In this document: piece by piece, positions 29,717-40,923 of the stretch
Position numbering within the stretch: the stretch's first letter is position 1
Layout of the letters: every line of letters begins with the position of its first letter
NCBI RefSeq assembly: GCF_963678635.1
Contig: NC_087065.1
Location: 35,021,807-35,085,806 of the forward strand
Direction: 5' to 3'
Source: Symsagittifera roscoffensis
Lineage: Eukaryota; Xenacoelomorpha; Acoela; Convolutidae
DNA: 64,000 bases
Position numbers and translations under genes: made by a program
Notes under the pieces: generated by a model
Told to the model about the DNA's origin: nothing
The model's input: only the letters and a program-made list of their open reading frames with translations
The model's database searches: none

Positions 29717-30130
29717 ACTGTGTTGTAGTGGAATTTGATCGTGAATAGTTATTTTGATTATTTTGGCTATTCGATCGATTATAATTATTTTGTGTAGAAT
29801 TTCGTGTATTTCTTCGTTCTGGTGATCTTCCTCTATAACTTGAGTTATATGGTGATTGATTCCTTGTGTAATTGGTATTGTTCGGAAGTGGTTTTCTTGA
29901 ACTGATGTTACTATATATATTTTTGTTTGGTAGAATTTGATCTTTTTTCATGTATTGATAGAACGATTTATTTGGTTCTTTATGCTTTTGAGGTTTATTC
30001 TGATTGTCTTGTTGTTTTTGTCTACATTCGAAGATACTGTGTCCGTATCGTCGGTAATAATTACACCATTTTTTGAAGGATGGTTTGCCTTTAAAGTTTG
30101 GATGTTTTTCATAGATTTTTAGTATTTCAG
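29496..30130 (-). pseudogene. Nucleocapsid-like region: altered zinc knuckle and Arg/Ser/Asn-rich tail
   Basis: At 30024-30065 the translation is CNYYRRYGHSIFEC. This fits CX2CX4HX4C except that the second Cys is Tyr. A 151-residue Arg/Asn/Ser/Tyr-rich tract follows (30-plus arginines, many NNRSRNY-like units), suited to RNA binding. The frame differs from that of Gag, so a one-base indel lies near 30150. Confidence 0.65.
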
Positions 30131-30138
30131 TGATTTTT

Positions 30139-31839
30139 TCAATCAGGTCTGTTATTTATATGTGTAGTGTTTGTTTCAATTCGATTAACATATTGTAGTT
30201 TTAGATTTTCTGTTTCTTCGAGTTTCATTGTCATTTCTGCTGGTTCTAATTTATCTACTAGTTTTCGAAAATCTAAGTCTGGTTCTCGAATTGAGGAAGG
30301 ATGAGATGCTCTCTTTTTTATCGCTATTTTCCTTAATTGCGGTGTTAAGTTCATCATGAAAATTTCTGTCATTTTTGTGTTTTTATAGTCATGTGTATTA
30401 AGTGAATATGCTTTTTGAACTAGTGTTTCGATACGTACTGCTAATTGTTTAATTGTTTCATTTGGTAATCTACGAATTTCATTACATAAAACTTTTTGGT
30501 GTTGTTTGTTTCTTTCAGAGTCAAACATTTTTGAAAATTCTTGTGTGAATCTTTTCCAGTCTGATTTTTTTTTCTATGGGTAATACTGAAAACCATTTTT
30601 GAGCTGCGCCATCTAGGGTTGTTTGTTTTAGTGCTGTGCGTCTATGTATCCAATTTTGATGTAGTGGCGTATTAATTAGTTCGGGTCCTATATTTAAAAT
30701 TATATTTGCTGTTACTGCATTTAGATAATCTTCTACAGAATATTCAGGGTCTGTTCCTGTGAATACCATCAGTGGTTTATTAGATGTTATTGATGATCCA
30801 CCCATGAGGTATGGATTCATTGTCATCTGTAGTGATTCTGCGGCATTTGGCATTTGTGAAAAATTTGAAAGTTGATTTTTTGTTATTTCGTGTTGCTGAA
30901 GGTAGTATGGAAGCGGTATTTCATTTTGCATTTGAGTTGGTTGATAAGAATGCATTATCATTGGATTTTGTGGTTGTATTGGTTGAAAAGATTGTGTGTT
31001 AAATGGGTTTTGTATATGCATTTGTTGTGGATTTTGTATATATGTTGGGTTTTGTCGGTCAATTTTCATATCTTGAGATGGATGAGATTGTCGCGGTCTC
31101 TGTGTGCGATATTCTTGAGTATATGATGCAAAAAAATCTGGTTGGTGATAATCATCTTCATCAGATGATAAATAGTTTGTATTATATGGTGTATGTTGTT
31201 TATTTTTATTTTGTTGAAAAAATGGGTTATTTTCACTATAATCCTGTGGAGGTTGTGGATTAACTGGAAAATTTACTGAATTGGTCGATGTTTTCGGGAG
31301 ATTCCAATAATGGGAAAATACGTAATTTAAATTTTATGTGTCTTTTCGGGGAGGTTGGTTTGTTCTTGGTTTGTGAGTATAATTATAATTGTGTTCTGCA
31401 AAGGTGTTTTTGTGAATGGTTTTCGTGTTTTTGACGGTATTATCATTGGTCTATACGTTTGATAATCCATATGTGAATATTTTGGAGCAACCGAAGGTTT
31501 AACGGTCGATTGTAAGCTTACCTGTGTTTGTAATGTATTTGTATTTCTTGGTGTTGTCAAATTAGGGTGTATTGGTGAAATGCTTTGTTGTGTAGTTGTT
31601 GTTGTTTGGACGATTTCTTCATTTATGAAGTTTGATGGTGTTTGAATATTTTGTTGTGTAAGATTTCTAGTTCCATTAAGGTTTTCATTATGTATGACGG
31701 TCGAAATTAAACTGTTATTTCGCGTATCAGGTAAAAATGTATTATAATTCAATGGTGTTGCATCAATGGTTAATGGTATTACTTTAATGGTATTACTATT
31801 ACTTTTGTAAGTCATGTTTAGTGTGTTGTGAAACATCAT
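30139..31839 (-). pseudogene. Gag of the LTR element (frameshifted)
   Basis: Forms the virus-like particle. The N-terminal part is Pro/Gln/Asn-rich, with repeated PQNPM and IQNP motifs. The recognisable retrotransposon gag core is VFTGTDPEYSVEDYLNAV, LDGAAQKWFSVLP, then CNEIRRLPNETIKQLAVR. The core is broken by a one-base shift in an A8 run near 30570; a second break lies between 31327 and 31069. The first ATG (31839, or 31815 if the second is used) lies inside the end of the previous ORF. Confidence 0.8.
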
Positions 31840-32380
31840 CTTTAATGAAATTTTCTTTAATTATATGTAGAAATGTTGAAAATTTTGCAATTCCATTTCG
31901 TACTTTTGTATGTCTAGATGTTTCAGTTGGTGATATACTTTGAAGTTCTGTTTTTTCTAATATAGATATATAAGTATATATTATTGCAAAGACTTCGTTA
32001 GTGAATATGGTGTTTGCTCTTTGTGAATTATGATATTGTATACTTTTGATATATTCTATGAATACTTTTGAAAATTCTAATTCAATATCGTTTGTTTGAA
32101 TTACATATTTGCGATGGGCTGTATTTGGTGTGCTCAATTCTATGGTGTATATTCCATATTGTTGTGTTAGATTACATATGTCTTTCAAGTAATGTTCAAT
32201 AATTTGTCTTTTGATTTTTACATCTCGGAATTCTTGTTTGCATGGACTGATTCCTGGTTCAAACAAATTTAAGAGAAAGTTCTTGCAAAGATCGTGTTGT
32301 CCTCTATCATGGGGTGAATCTATAAGAAAGGGATAAACTACTTCGTCATCTGGACTATCGTCACTTTGAGTGTGGCTCAT
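31799..32380 (-). CDS. Unknown pre-gag ORF, 193 residues
   Basis: An intact ORF starting MSHTQSDDSPDDEVVYPF and ending ...KHDLQK, overlapping the gag start by 17-41 bases. Helix-rich in the second half (EYIKSIQYHNSQRAN, FAIIYTYISILEKTE) with no recognised domain. It could be a separate protein or the N-terminal part of Gag. Confidence 0.6.
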   Translation of the reverse strand: MSHTQSDDSPDDEVVYPFLIDSPHDRGQHDLCKNFLLNLFEPGISPCKQEFRDVKIKRQIIEHYLKDICNLTQQYGIYTIELSTPNTAHRKYVIQTNDIELEFSKVFIEYIKSIQYHNSQRANTIFTNEVFAIIYTYISILEKTELQSISPTETSRHTKVRNGIAKFSTFLHIIKENFIKDDVSQHTKHDLQK

Positions 32381-32398
32381 TTTTTCGTTTGATGACTG

Positions 32399-32821
32399 TT
32401 AATATATAACTATCAATGGTCTAATTGGTTGATTCCAATTATACAAGTGTACTGGTTTGTGTTTATATTGCTTTTTTATTCTTCTTTTTCCTCTTTTTGA
32501 TGAATTTGAAGTTGTTTCTGAGTCGGAGAAATATAATTGATCATGGATGGGACAATTTTTATCTATGGGTTCTTTCAATTTGTAGAGTTCATCTAAACTG
32601 CTGGCTTCTGATTCAGAAAATGCGTTTCTATTTTTTGAAAAGCTTTTTCGTGTGATTTGTATTTGTTTGTTTATAATTTTTCTTTTTATTGTTTGTCGTT
32701 TTGTTCTAATGTATCCAACTGTTTGTGTATGAGGTGTGATTACAGGATCGTATTTTTTGTTATCTATTTCAAAGTTGTGTAAAACGACTGTTTGTTTATT
32801 TCCTAAACTTTTGAATGACAT
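32399..32821 (-). CDS. Unknown first ORF of the LTR element, 140 residues
   Basis: The first sizeable ORF after the leader. It is very basic, with clusters KRQTIKRKIINKQ and SSKRGKRRIKKQYKHK separated by an acidic serine stretch (SESEASSLDELYK). The composition suggests nucleic-acid binding or nuclear targeting, but no family is recognised. Its stop lies 18 bases before the next ATG. Confidence 0.55.
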   Translation of the reverse strand: MSFKSLGNKQTVVLHNFEIDNKKYDPVITPHTQTVGYIRTKRQTIKRKIINKQIQITRKSFSKNRNAFSESEASSLDELYKLKEPIDKNCPIHDQLYFSDSETTSNSSKRGKRRIKKQYKHKPVHLYNWNQPIRPLIVIY

Positions 32822-34034
32822 AAAGTTTAGGATGAGGGATGCAAGAAGTTGTTAGTTAATTCTATTTCCTTAGACTGTTAGTCCTTACGATTTTTTGGTT
32901 AGCTTAACCTGGGTCTTTTCGTTCAGGGTTGGAGAGAAAAATATATCGATTCCGAATAATGATTTTTTACTTTCTCGTGGCTAGTCTAAGCAAAGGTGTT
33001 AACTTACCTAATCTTCCTTAGGGGTAGTGATTGTGTTCAAGGGTTGGAGAATAGTAAATCGATCCACAAGGTTCAGGTAAAATTAGAACGCAAGTAGTTC
33101 GTTAGATACTATTTAAAACTTACTAAGTCTAAGAGCTATCCTGGGTCTGGTAAGATGAGGGTTCAAGTGAAGGATGAATAAACGGAGTTCTTCACTGTTT
33201 ATCTTAATTTGAATGGTTAGTTTTATTGAAAAATTTCTATTAGTCCTGGGTCTTTTGGAAGGGTTGGATAGTGAATCGACTTGCTAAGTGGGTGGGGGAG
33301 AACAAAATTGTTCTTTTTGATCCAAGGATAGGCCTTGATGATCAGGTTTTAAATTTGGTGAAATAGAAAATTTATTAAGATCCAAGGATAAGCCTTGATT
33401 ATCTGATTTTTAAAATTAAGTGAATTTAAGTTAAAAATGGTTTAAATTTATTTAAGAAAAAGATTTAGTTCTTCAAGGATATTAGTGAGCTTATAATTGT
33501 TGTTATGTTTAGGTGATGAAGCTGGAACAACAGGATGATTTATGATTACCAACAATTTATTGTCATGCTACTAATTTTTATTTTTATTTTCAGTAAATAT
33601 TTTTCAAATATGTTTTATATAATACTGCAGAAATTAAGAAAAAGATCTGAGATCTTTTTATCAATCATTAATGTACATTAATAATTTTGTTTAGCGCCTG
33701 AAATGATCATGAAAATTTACTTCAAAATTTTATGTTTGCGAATGAAAATCTAAATTCATTGCTAATAAGATTCTAAATACAAAAAGCTTGCGTTGGCTTC
33801 TGCCGTACAACCATAAAATAAATGGCAAGTTTCTATTTTGTCGTATGTCGTCTCTTGTCCGAGGTCTTCTTCCAATTCCGGGTAGTTCTAGTATCGTTCG
33901 GAATATCGGCTCTGATCTATTGAGTCGTAGAGACATTTCAATTAAATTAATATCGTGTAACATTTTTGAAAAGGTTTTGTCTAATTTCTAATCTATATTT
34001 GGTTAGTTCTAAACTATTAAGGTCTTATTCGAGA
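32822..34034. other. Leader of the LTR element
   Basis: About 1.2 kb between the primer-binding site and the first ORF. Blocks such as CCTGGGTCTTTT and GGGTTGGA recur at about 32908, 33044, 33139 and 33246, and GATCCAAGGATA occurs twice near 33320-33395. A 77-residue minus ORF at 33963-33730 (MLHDINLIEMSLRLN...) is open but unassigned. A packaging signal and a splice donor would be expected here. Confidence 0.5.
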
Positions 34035-34049
34035 CTTATGGTCGCACCA
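34033..34049 (-). other. Probable tRNA primer-binding site
   Basis: On the element's strand the sequence two bases after the 5' LTR is TGGTGCGACCATAAGTC. It starts with the TGG that pairs with the CCA end of a tRNA. I could not match the rest to a particular tRNA by eye. Confidence 0.6.
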
Positions 34050-34051
34050 GA

Positions 34052-34461
34052 TGAGTTAGGACCGATGTGGTTAACTCATAGAGTAATTTCGGATAGGGTA
34101 CACCGTCTGCTCGTCACGCTATCTTATTTTCGGCCGGATAGATTCGTGCAACTTCTTAGTCTAATACCGATCCTTATCTTACTCTTATACTTACTAGTCT
34201 CAGGGTGTTTAACTAGTCTCTGCTAGGCTCAATAGATCTAGGGTATACTGGTTTATTGCGGCTGCTGAAGTTCTCTTGGAGAGGCAACTAATTTCTAAGT
34301 TAAATTCAAATCTCTCTGGTGCTGTAATTACAAGTAATTTCAGCACTTACAAATAAGTGGGTTGTTAGTTAGATGGATTATGATTGGTTAATATTAAATA
34401 TTTTACAGTGGTAAAATATCCAATTTATCCAATTATAAAATGTAGTTTAGATCAGGTTCCA
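34052..34461 (-). repeat. 5' LTR (right end on the plus strand), 410 bp
   Basis: Begins TGAGTTAGGACCG, ends GATCAGGTTCCA, and is followed by GTAG, matching the base quartet before the left LTR. It lacks the 157-bp block present in the other LTR. Confidence 0.92.
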
Positions 34462-35098
34462 GTAGTCATGTGAGACCCAATACAAGGAGACCCAGCGCAG
34501 ACCTCCCTCGGGACGTTGTTGGTGAATTTGCCGCCCTGAAAGGGCCCCAATGTATGGCCGCGGTGAGTTTTTCCAGCTCAAACTCGACGGAGCCGCTCTT
34601 GAATGATTTTTTCCTTGGTGCGAACTTGCTTTTGGCCTGGGGTTGCCGCTGCACGTCTGGAGTTTCGAAAGCCACTTAGCTTAGTTTGCCAATTTTTTTT
34701 ACTAGTTTCCGGGCACTTTGTCAAGTTGTTTTTCGTCAGCAACTCTAAAAGCTTCTTCATCGTAAGATTTATTTTTTCGACCAATCGAGCTTCCATAGAG
34801 GTCATATTTTGGCACCTCATTCTATCAGGCTCGTTCAAAAACTCTCATTTTTCTGCGTGACCCGTCTTTCTCTCTTCGGTCTCCCTGGCTGCAGCAGATA
34901 GACTCCATGCTAGAAACTTTTCAGTTTTCTGAGCCAACACTGCCTGATCATATCTGATTCGCGATTGCATTTTAGCTAGTTCATTGCTCAGCTTCTTTTG
35001 ACCAGACTGTGTTTCTTAATCCACTCCATCTTTTTTTGGCACCTTCTGTTGCAGTTCGTCAAGATCCGCAATCACTTCTTCAAACGGTTCACTCATCT
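34462..35098 (-). pseudogene. Older gypsy-type gag, N-terminal half
   Basis: Begins on the minus strand at an ATG near 35098 (MSEPFEEVIADLDELQQKV) and continues as a charged, coiled-coil-like protein (ELAKMQSRIRYDQAVLAQKTEKF; MEARLVEKINLTMKKLLELL) with stops and frameshifts. It ends at the right LTR. Same strand and complementary truncation suggest it is the upstream part of the gag at 14950-15891. Confidence 0.45.
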
Positions 35099-36159
35099 CT
35101 CTCGAGCTTAAAGTGGTTTTAATAAGCCCAGTGTCGACGACATCACGGATGCCTCTAGCGTGGTGCTTGATGGTGCACTATCACTCTGTGTTTTCTAATC
35201 CAATTGACATCAGAAGATGTTCCCATTGCTGTATCATCTGAAATTGGTCTCACCGGTGAGATTCACGCAGCCTTCTAGCTCTTATCATGACTGGGGCTTA
35301 TGATAAATTAAATGTCTGAATTCGTTGATAGCAGGAGGAGGAAGCCCGACGGCAATGCACTCGCCTGGGCTTCACCCGACCTGGTGAGCAGAAGGACCTC
35401 ATTTGCTTCCAGGGACCAAATCCTCTTAGCTAGACGCTTTACGAGTCTTTCTGTTCGACTTACAACTTTCCTCCCTAGGACATATGCCGGGCATCATTGT
35501 ACTCTGGCTTTGTTTAGCTAGAGAGGATTCTTTTTTCCCGTGCTTTTTCTATCATTGATTTCGATGAGCCTCACGATTGAAATCTTCCCTCAGGCTAGAC
35601 CCGGAACACTTCGAGGCCACTCCTTCTAGTATGATTTACCGTTTTTGTTTTTCTCGCTCAGACTGATCACCCGATTCTCTAACGTTCTCGTATCGTGGAG
35701 CCCCAGTTGGATCAACGCCTCATCTCTTTTCTCGCACTGAGTCGGATTAGCTTGTCGGGCTTTTGTTGTTTCAATATCCATTACCGTCCACTCTTTGCTT
35801 ACCTAATCGTTTCCTTCCCACCGCCAAAAAAGATGACTGAATTCCTCATTTGGTAAGCTACCATTCCAACCTTCTGATGTACTGCAGATGAAAGACTGAC
35901 TAGTCTCAAATATCCGTATAATACACGTGCCAAGCTTAGTAGTCCTAGTTGCCTTCGCGGATGAGACATGTCATTTCCTGAAATGTCTTAAGTGTAGATA
36001 ACCCAAAATAAACTATGACGTCAGTGCACAAGTTTGAAGAAAATGCAAACATTTTTCGCTGCAGCTTTATTCGGATTTTTGACCCTTCAGAAAGCATAAA
36101 TTTTTTCATGAAGTTTTAAGTAGTATATATTGGGGCATGTATTGGGGCAAATAGTATGT
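35099..36159. other. Unassigned sequence, possibly leader/LTR of the older element
   Basis: Less AT-rich than its surroundings (for example AGCAGGAGGAGGAAGCCCGACG near 35330), which fits remains of the older retroelement, but no duplicated LTR or ORF could be confirmed. Confidence 0.3.
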
Positions 36160-36640
36160 AGTGGGGGGGGGGGGGGAGGGGGGAGGGTGTAGTTGGTGAC
36201 CCCCTATGTTTTAAGATAGGGAATAGAGCATCCGGTCACCAACCTATGTATCAAGATAGGGAATAGATTTCCTATGTATTAAGATAGGGAATAGGTTTCC
36301 TAATGTATTAAGATGTTGAAGTTTCATATGGTAAGTTTCAGATGGTAAGTTTTTTTTCGTCGCCCAATTTTCCCATGTATAGCGTATTGATTTCCCTATG
36401 TATTAGAAATTCCTTGTAGAGAATTAAAAACTCAATAAGATAAGGAATAGATTTCCTATGTATTAAGATAGGGAATAAGTTTCCTAATTAAGATGGCAGG
36501 GTTTCAGATGGTAAGTTTCAGAAAAAATGTTTGGCGCCCGATCTTACCATGTTTTAAGATCCTCTACACCAATCCAATAAGGTATAGATTTCTCAATGTG
36601 GTAAGATATGATTTTTATATTTAAGTTTATATTGAAAAGG
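36160..36640. repeat. G-run and tandem TTTCCTATGTATTAAGATAG repeat
   Basis: A G15 run with a further G-rich stretch (36162-36188) is followed by several copies of TTTCCTATGTATTAAGATAG then GGAATAGA. A longer unit is also repeated, containing TTTCAGATGGTAAGTTTCAG, at about 36320 and 36500. It could be part of a Polinton terminal region, but no inverted copy was found near 51.8-52.3 kb. Confidence 0.55.
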
Positions 36641-36959
36641 TCTGAAACTATGCTCAAACCTAACTGAAGCTTCAAAGAAGAAATCAAGTTTTTCAGAAAA
36701 AAATTAAATTACTGTAAAATGTTATATTACAGTTCAAAAGTTGAATAACATATAAATCATTGCATCGTATAAAATTTTACTACAGTTTACAGGTAAAACT
36801 TACAAGTTCAATGGCTTAGCATGTATTCCATCATTAAGTACTTCCTTTTTCGCGTGAAAGTAACTGAGGCCTTTTTTTAGTTTATTCATATGATCCGACT
36901 AAATGGTTTGAGGTTTTGAATCCGCGATTCGTCGACTTCAAATTTACAGCTTCATCAAG

Positions 36960-39900
36960 AACTATTTAGACATTGGTCCATCCTCAGCAACTTCTAGCGT
37001 TCTTTTGTTGAGTCCTTTGCTGCTAAATTTAAATTTGTCGCTTTTACTATCATAGCAGCAATACGTCTTGTTGAACAGGCACAACATTTCAGTACAGCGA
37101 AAAACTTCTTTGAATAGACCGGGTTCTCGTTTGTCATTTTTTTTATGGACAGCGAAGCATATACGTGGGAAGAAATTTTTCTTTGCATCGGCAATAAAGG
37201 TATCTTTGCAGTCATTTCGATGGATTTGTAGCCATTGAGATTTGTTCTCAGGTAAAATACAGTCCTCCAAGTTCTCTTCGGTTTAGATACAGAGAGTCTG
37301 TGTCCATCTCCAGTTCCTCGAACTTGTTCTCATCGCAATACTTATGAAAAAAATTGTAATATAACTCCAACATTCTGAGTTTGGCAAATTCAAGAATGAA
37401 AAAGCCTACAATAACTGGTTCTCTATGTTCGGTTGTTAACTTTAACAGTTCTACTTCATATAAATCTTTTTTCTCAATCGCTTAAAAAGATTTCATTTCT
37501 TTTTAATTTCATTTTATCAAATCTGTCCATATTTGATAACCGTACGAACTGTTACCGAGAAGCTTCATGATCTCAGCAACAACTCCAGCGTGTGGATTCT
37601 CGTCTCCTTCTTGCCGAGCATCAACAACAGATTGGACAAATTTGTTGAAACATTTCCTAGGTTTGTACTCAATGAATCGATAAATTTTTGTATATTGAAG
37701 TCCAAGACTTAGATAGAAGTAAAGAAGGGTTGTGATGCTTGTACCAATTTCTAATTCAAAACGGAAATCAACATTCGTTGTGGGTTTTTCAGCAAATTGT
37801 TTTCTTTGGCATAGTTTTTCATTTATTGTCTAATATCGTTTCGGCAGACGTCAATATTTTGAACATTGGAGGAAAATTTGAAAGTGTGAGCTTCAACTCG
37901 TCGGGAACTATTAAATCAAATTGCAAATGACCAAAAAAAGATCCGTTCTTTATTTTTTCAAGTAGAGAATCGGTAGGAAGAGGTCCTCTATAAAGCAAAT
38001 TTGTCTTGACATGATTCTTGACTGAAGAATCTGTTTTAAAATGCCCCCACCTCTCACACTCTTTCACATTTTTCTTTTATGTACTCGCGTCTCAACTCAT
38101 CATCTTATTTCCCCTTTCAATATCTTGTTCTGACAAAGATGGACAGGTTCCTTGACATGACTAAAAGTGATAAGAGCAACCCATAGCTTCAAGTACTGTT
38201 TTACAGTGATTGCACTAGCCATCAACATGGAAACAGTCAAATTTCTTCTCTTTTCCGGCTGTGTAAAAACTCTCAATTTTACACTCTGGTCTCAATTTTT
38301 GATAGAAGGACACCCCCATGTTCTCAGAATTTCTTGTCCTGTTATTTCTAGCTTTAAATCAATCAGTTTCAGTGTCGCACTCCCATTTTGTGTAAATTTC
38401 GGTCGGCATCTCTTGGCACAATGAGAATGGATATAATTGTGTAGCGTCAATTCCAACTATTTTCTTGGAAACGTTTGACAAATTACGAATATATGTTTGA
38501 TCGACAACAGCTTTTCGTGTAAAAACTATTGATGGACCACCAGTCATAACTTCTCTATTTTTCTCACATAAATCCTTATCTCCTTCAAAGAACGGATAGA
38601 GTTTGTGATAGCAGATTTGTGTAAGCAGATATTTGCAAGATTTGGAAGCGTGTATCCCAGTTTCAACATGTCAATTCCCTTATCATGGTAAAATTGTATC
38701 ATTTTTTGCATAGCAACAAGAGAAAGAATAACATCTTTGTTGTTATACCATTGTAAGAAGTCTTTGAAAATGATCATGCTGTGTTGTTCCCAGTTTTTTT
38801 TTCAAATAAGAGTTATTTTCGAAACTTGTTAATGGAACTGATTCAATGCGTAACTTTTTCAGCGCATTTTGTTGATCAAGTCCTCCATTAACATGTTTTT
38901 GGTAATCGTTGAAATCTTTTTCGAGAGGGGTTGTGATTTCTCAGTTTGCTGAAAAAGGCTTCATATGAAGGCAATTCCGTACAGTCAAGCTTGTCTGGAC
39001 TGTAACCATTCAAAACATTCTTAAGGAAAAAAACCTTTCGGTTCACTTGTTTTGTAAGCTTTCAGAAACGAATCTAATGTTGTTGCCCTTCCAAGAAACT
39101 TCGTTATGTCTAGAAACTGTACATCTCCAAATTTGAATGATTGAAATCAGTTGCTTTTTTAATGACTGTTGGTTCGATTTCTTAATCACATATAAGGTAC
39201 GGAAACAAATAAAATTTGATAGGGTTCAGATTGTTTCTGCCGCTATTGAGCCGAACACCGGTAAGGTATCAACAAAGAGCTCTAAATAATGTTTCAAGTC
39301 GATCAGCTGATTTTTTTGAATTCCTAAGAATTGCGTCGACATGTCATCTTCCTCAACATCCTCAACACATTCAGATTCATAATCAAAGACTTCTAGTCTT
39401 TTAGTTAAACTTCTAGCGTTGAGTTTGTCAAAGATCTTTTTGACTCGATCGTTGACAATGTTTTCGATTTCTTGAAACTTGGTTCTCATTTGTAATTTAC
39501 TTTTTTCAGCCAGAAGTTCCAACTCGATACGAAAGCATTTATTAAGAGTTCTGGATCTTTTTCACGCAACAAAAATAGATCATCTTGCAGATTTGAAGAT
39601 ATTGAGACGGAAATAGGTACATGTTTCCCCATCCAAGCAGTTGTTTCAGTTGCTTTCAAATCTGCTGTGGGAACACAAATTGATTCGAAGTCAAATATTG
39701 CTACATTGCTAAATAATTTATATTCTTCGTTGAAACCTACCAGTTTCTCGAATATTGTTTCACTTACTGTGTACGCATTGTTGGGATAAATATGTCGCAC
39801 TCTATCTGTACATCTGATTAGAAGCTTGTTGAAGTGATCTGATTCGTGGAAAAAAGTGTAACAGCTAGGACATCGAAAACACTTGAAAAACGAATCAATA

Positions 39901-40923
39901 TTATTCGTGTTAATGATATGATTATTAAATCTTTACAATCTCACGGTTTTTTCAAACTTTCCATTTTTTTGCCTGGCTAGTTTTCAAACATATTCTATTT
40001 CTTGAATGTCAAAATTGTAAATGAAAATGTTGCGTTCAACTATTTCATCTACGAGAGGTAGATCATCAATTGACACTCCACGAAAATTCTTCGGATCGTA
40101 TCCAGATTTTGATATAAACTCTGTAAACAGCTGAGATGTATGCGCATCGAGGTTACTATGACCATGCAAATACATTGTTAATATTAACGCACGGAAAAGG
40201 CAACGATGATCTTTGTATTGTTGCTTATCTTTATCCGATAAAAGACAGTTTACTTGCGTAGGTCGTAGTAAAAGCTCAGTAAAGACAGAGTCCGGACATC
40301 CCATTGGAATGTTTTTGTAGTAATGCAGCACAAATAGTGACTTTTGTGATCAACTTGAACCTCCGCTTTTTTGTTTTGTCGTTCTTGGGTGCATTGCTCT
40401 ACGATATCAAACTTTTCAACTTTTCCCGGGGTTGCAATCAAAACCGTTTCCCACACAGGCGATTTTTCGAACAAAGTTTTGTTTTCGTTTGCGTAGCAAT
40501 ACCGATATTGTCCCATTTCGACATCACGAAGAACAAATCCAAGTGCGATATTGATTTTTGCAGCGAAATCCAGCTTATTAAATACGTCTTCAAGCTTCTC
40601 GTTGATACACTTGGTATCTAACTTTGACACTTGAAAGTTAAACGCCTTATGTCTCCCATTATTCATCTCAGTATCCACCAGGAAGTGTTTGCAAGCACTC
40701 AACTCCTCTTTGGAGCACGCTTTTTGGCTACGTGAAGTTGAAGGAGCATGCTTCTTGGCTACGTGATAATTCATTTCATGTTGATTGTAAGTGAAATACC
40801 TACAATCAGGACAAGAAATAACTTCTTTAGAACAATTTCGCGGTGTCGAGCTGCATGCGCTCTAACATACATGTTTCCATAATCCCCACACTGCACTTTC
40901 TCGTTTCTATTCAGCGACGGCAT
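36960..40923 (-). pseudogene. Polinton protein-primed DNA polymerase B
   Basis: Starts at ATG 40923 (MPSLNRNEKVQCGDYG) with N-terminal zinc-finger-like sequences, including a C-X2-C-X12-H-X4-H finger (CPDCRYFTY...MNYHVAKKH). The exonuclease block is AIFDFESICVP near 39690. The palm includes motif A GIDATQLYPFSLCQ near 38430 and motif C MDTDSLY at 37287-37307. The C-terminus reads REPGLFKEVFRCTEML then KFKFSSKGLNKRTLE, conserved in Polinton polymerases. Frames change at least eight times, and an in-frame methionine set gives only fragments. It would have replicated the element's linear DNA with a protein primer. Confidence 0.9.

Larger units (their letters stand above)
15892..34461 (-). mobile_element. 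Large Ty3/gypsy-type LTR retroelement with envelope-like gene
   Basis: Two direct LTRs bound 18,570 bp. Both start TGAGTTAG and end GGTTCCA. The bases just outside are GTAG on both sides, a 4-bp target duplication. Coding is on the minus strand: two small ORFs, gag, aspartic protease, RT (YLDD), RNase H, integrase, a membrane-segment ORF, envelope-like glycoprotein and an unknown 3' ORF. Typical Ty3/gypsy elements are roughly 5-10 kb. The order protease-RT-RNase H-integrase and the RT sequence place it in Ty3/gypsy. Pol and env carry several frameshifts, stops and at least one lost catalytic residue, so this copy is defective. Confidence 0.9.

Noticed and set aside
29372-29728. 118-codon plus-strand ORF rich in Tyr, Cys and Asp
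   Set aside because: It is the antisense of the Asn/Ser/Arg-rich nucleocapsid region; the odd composition comes from reading those codons backwards.
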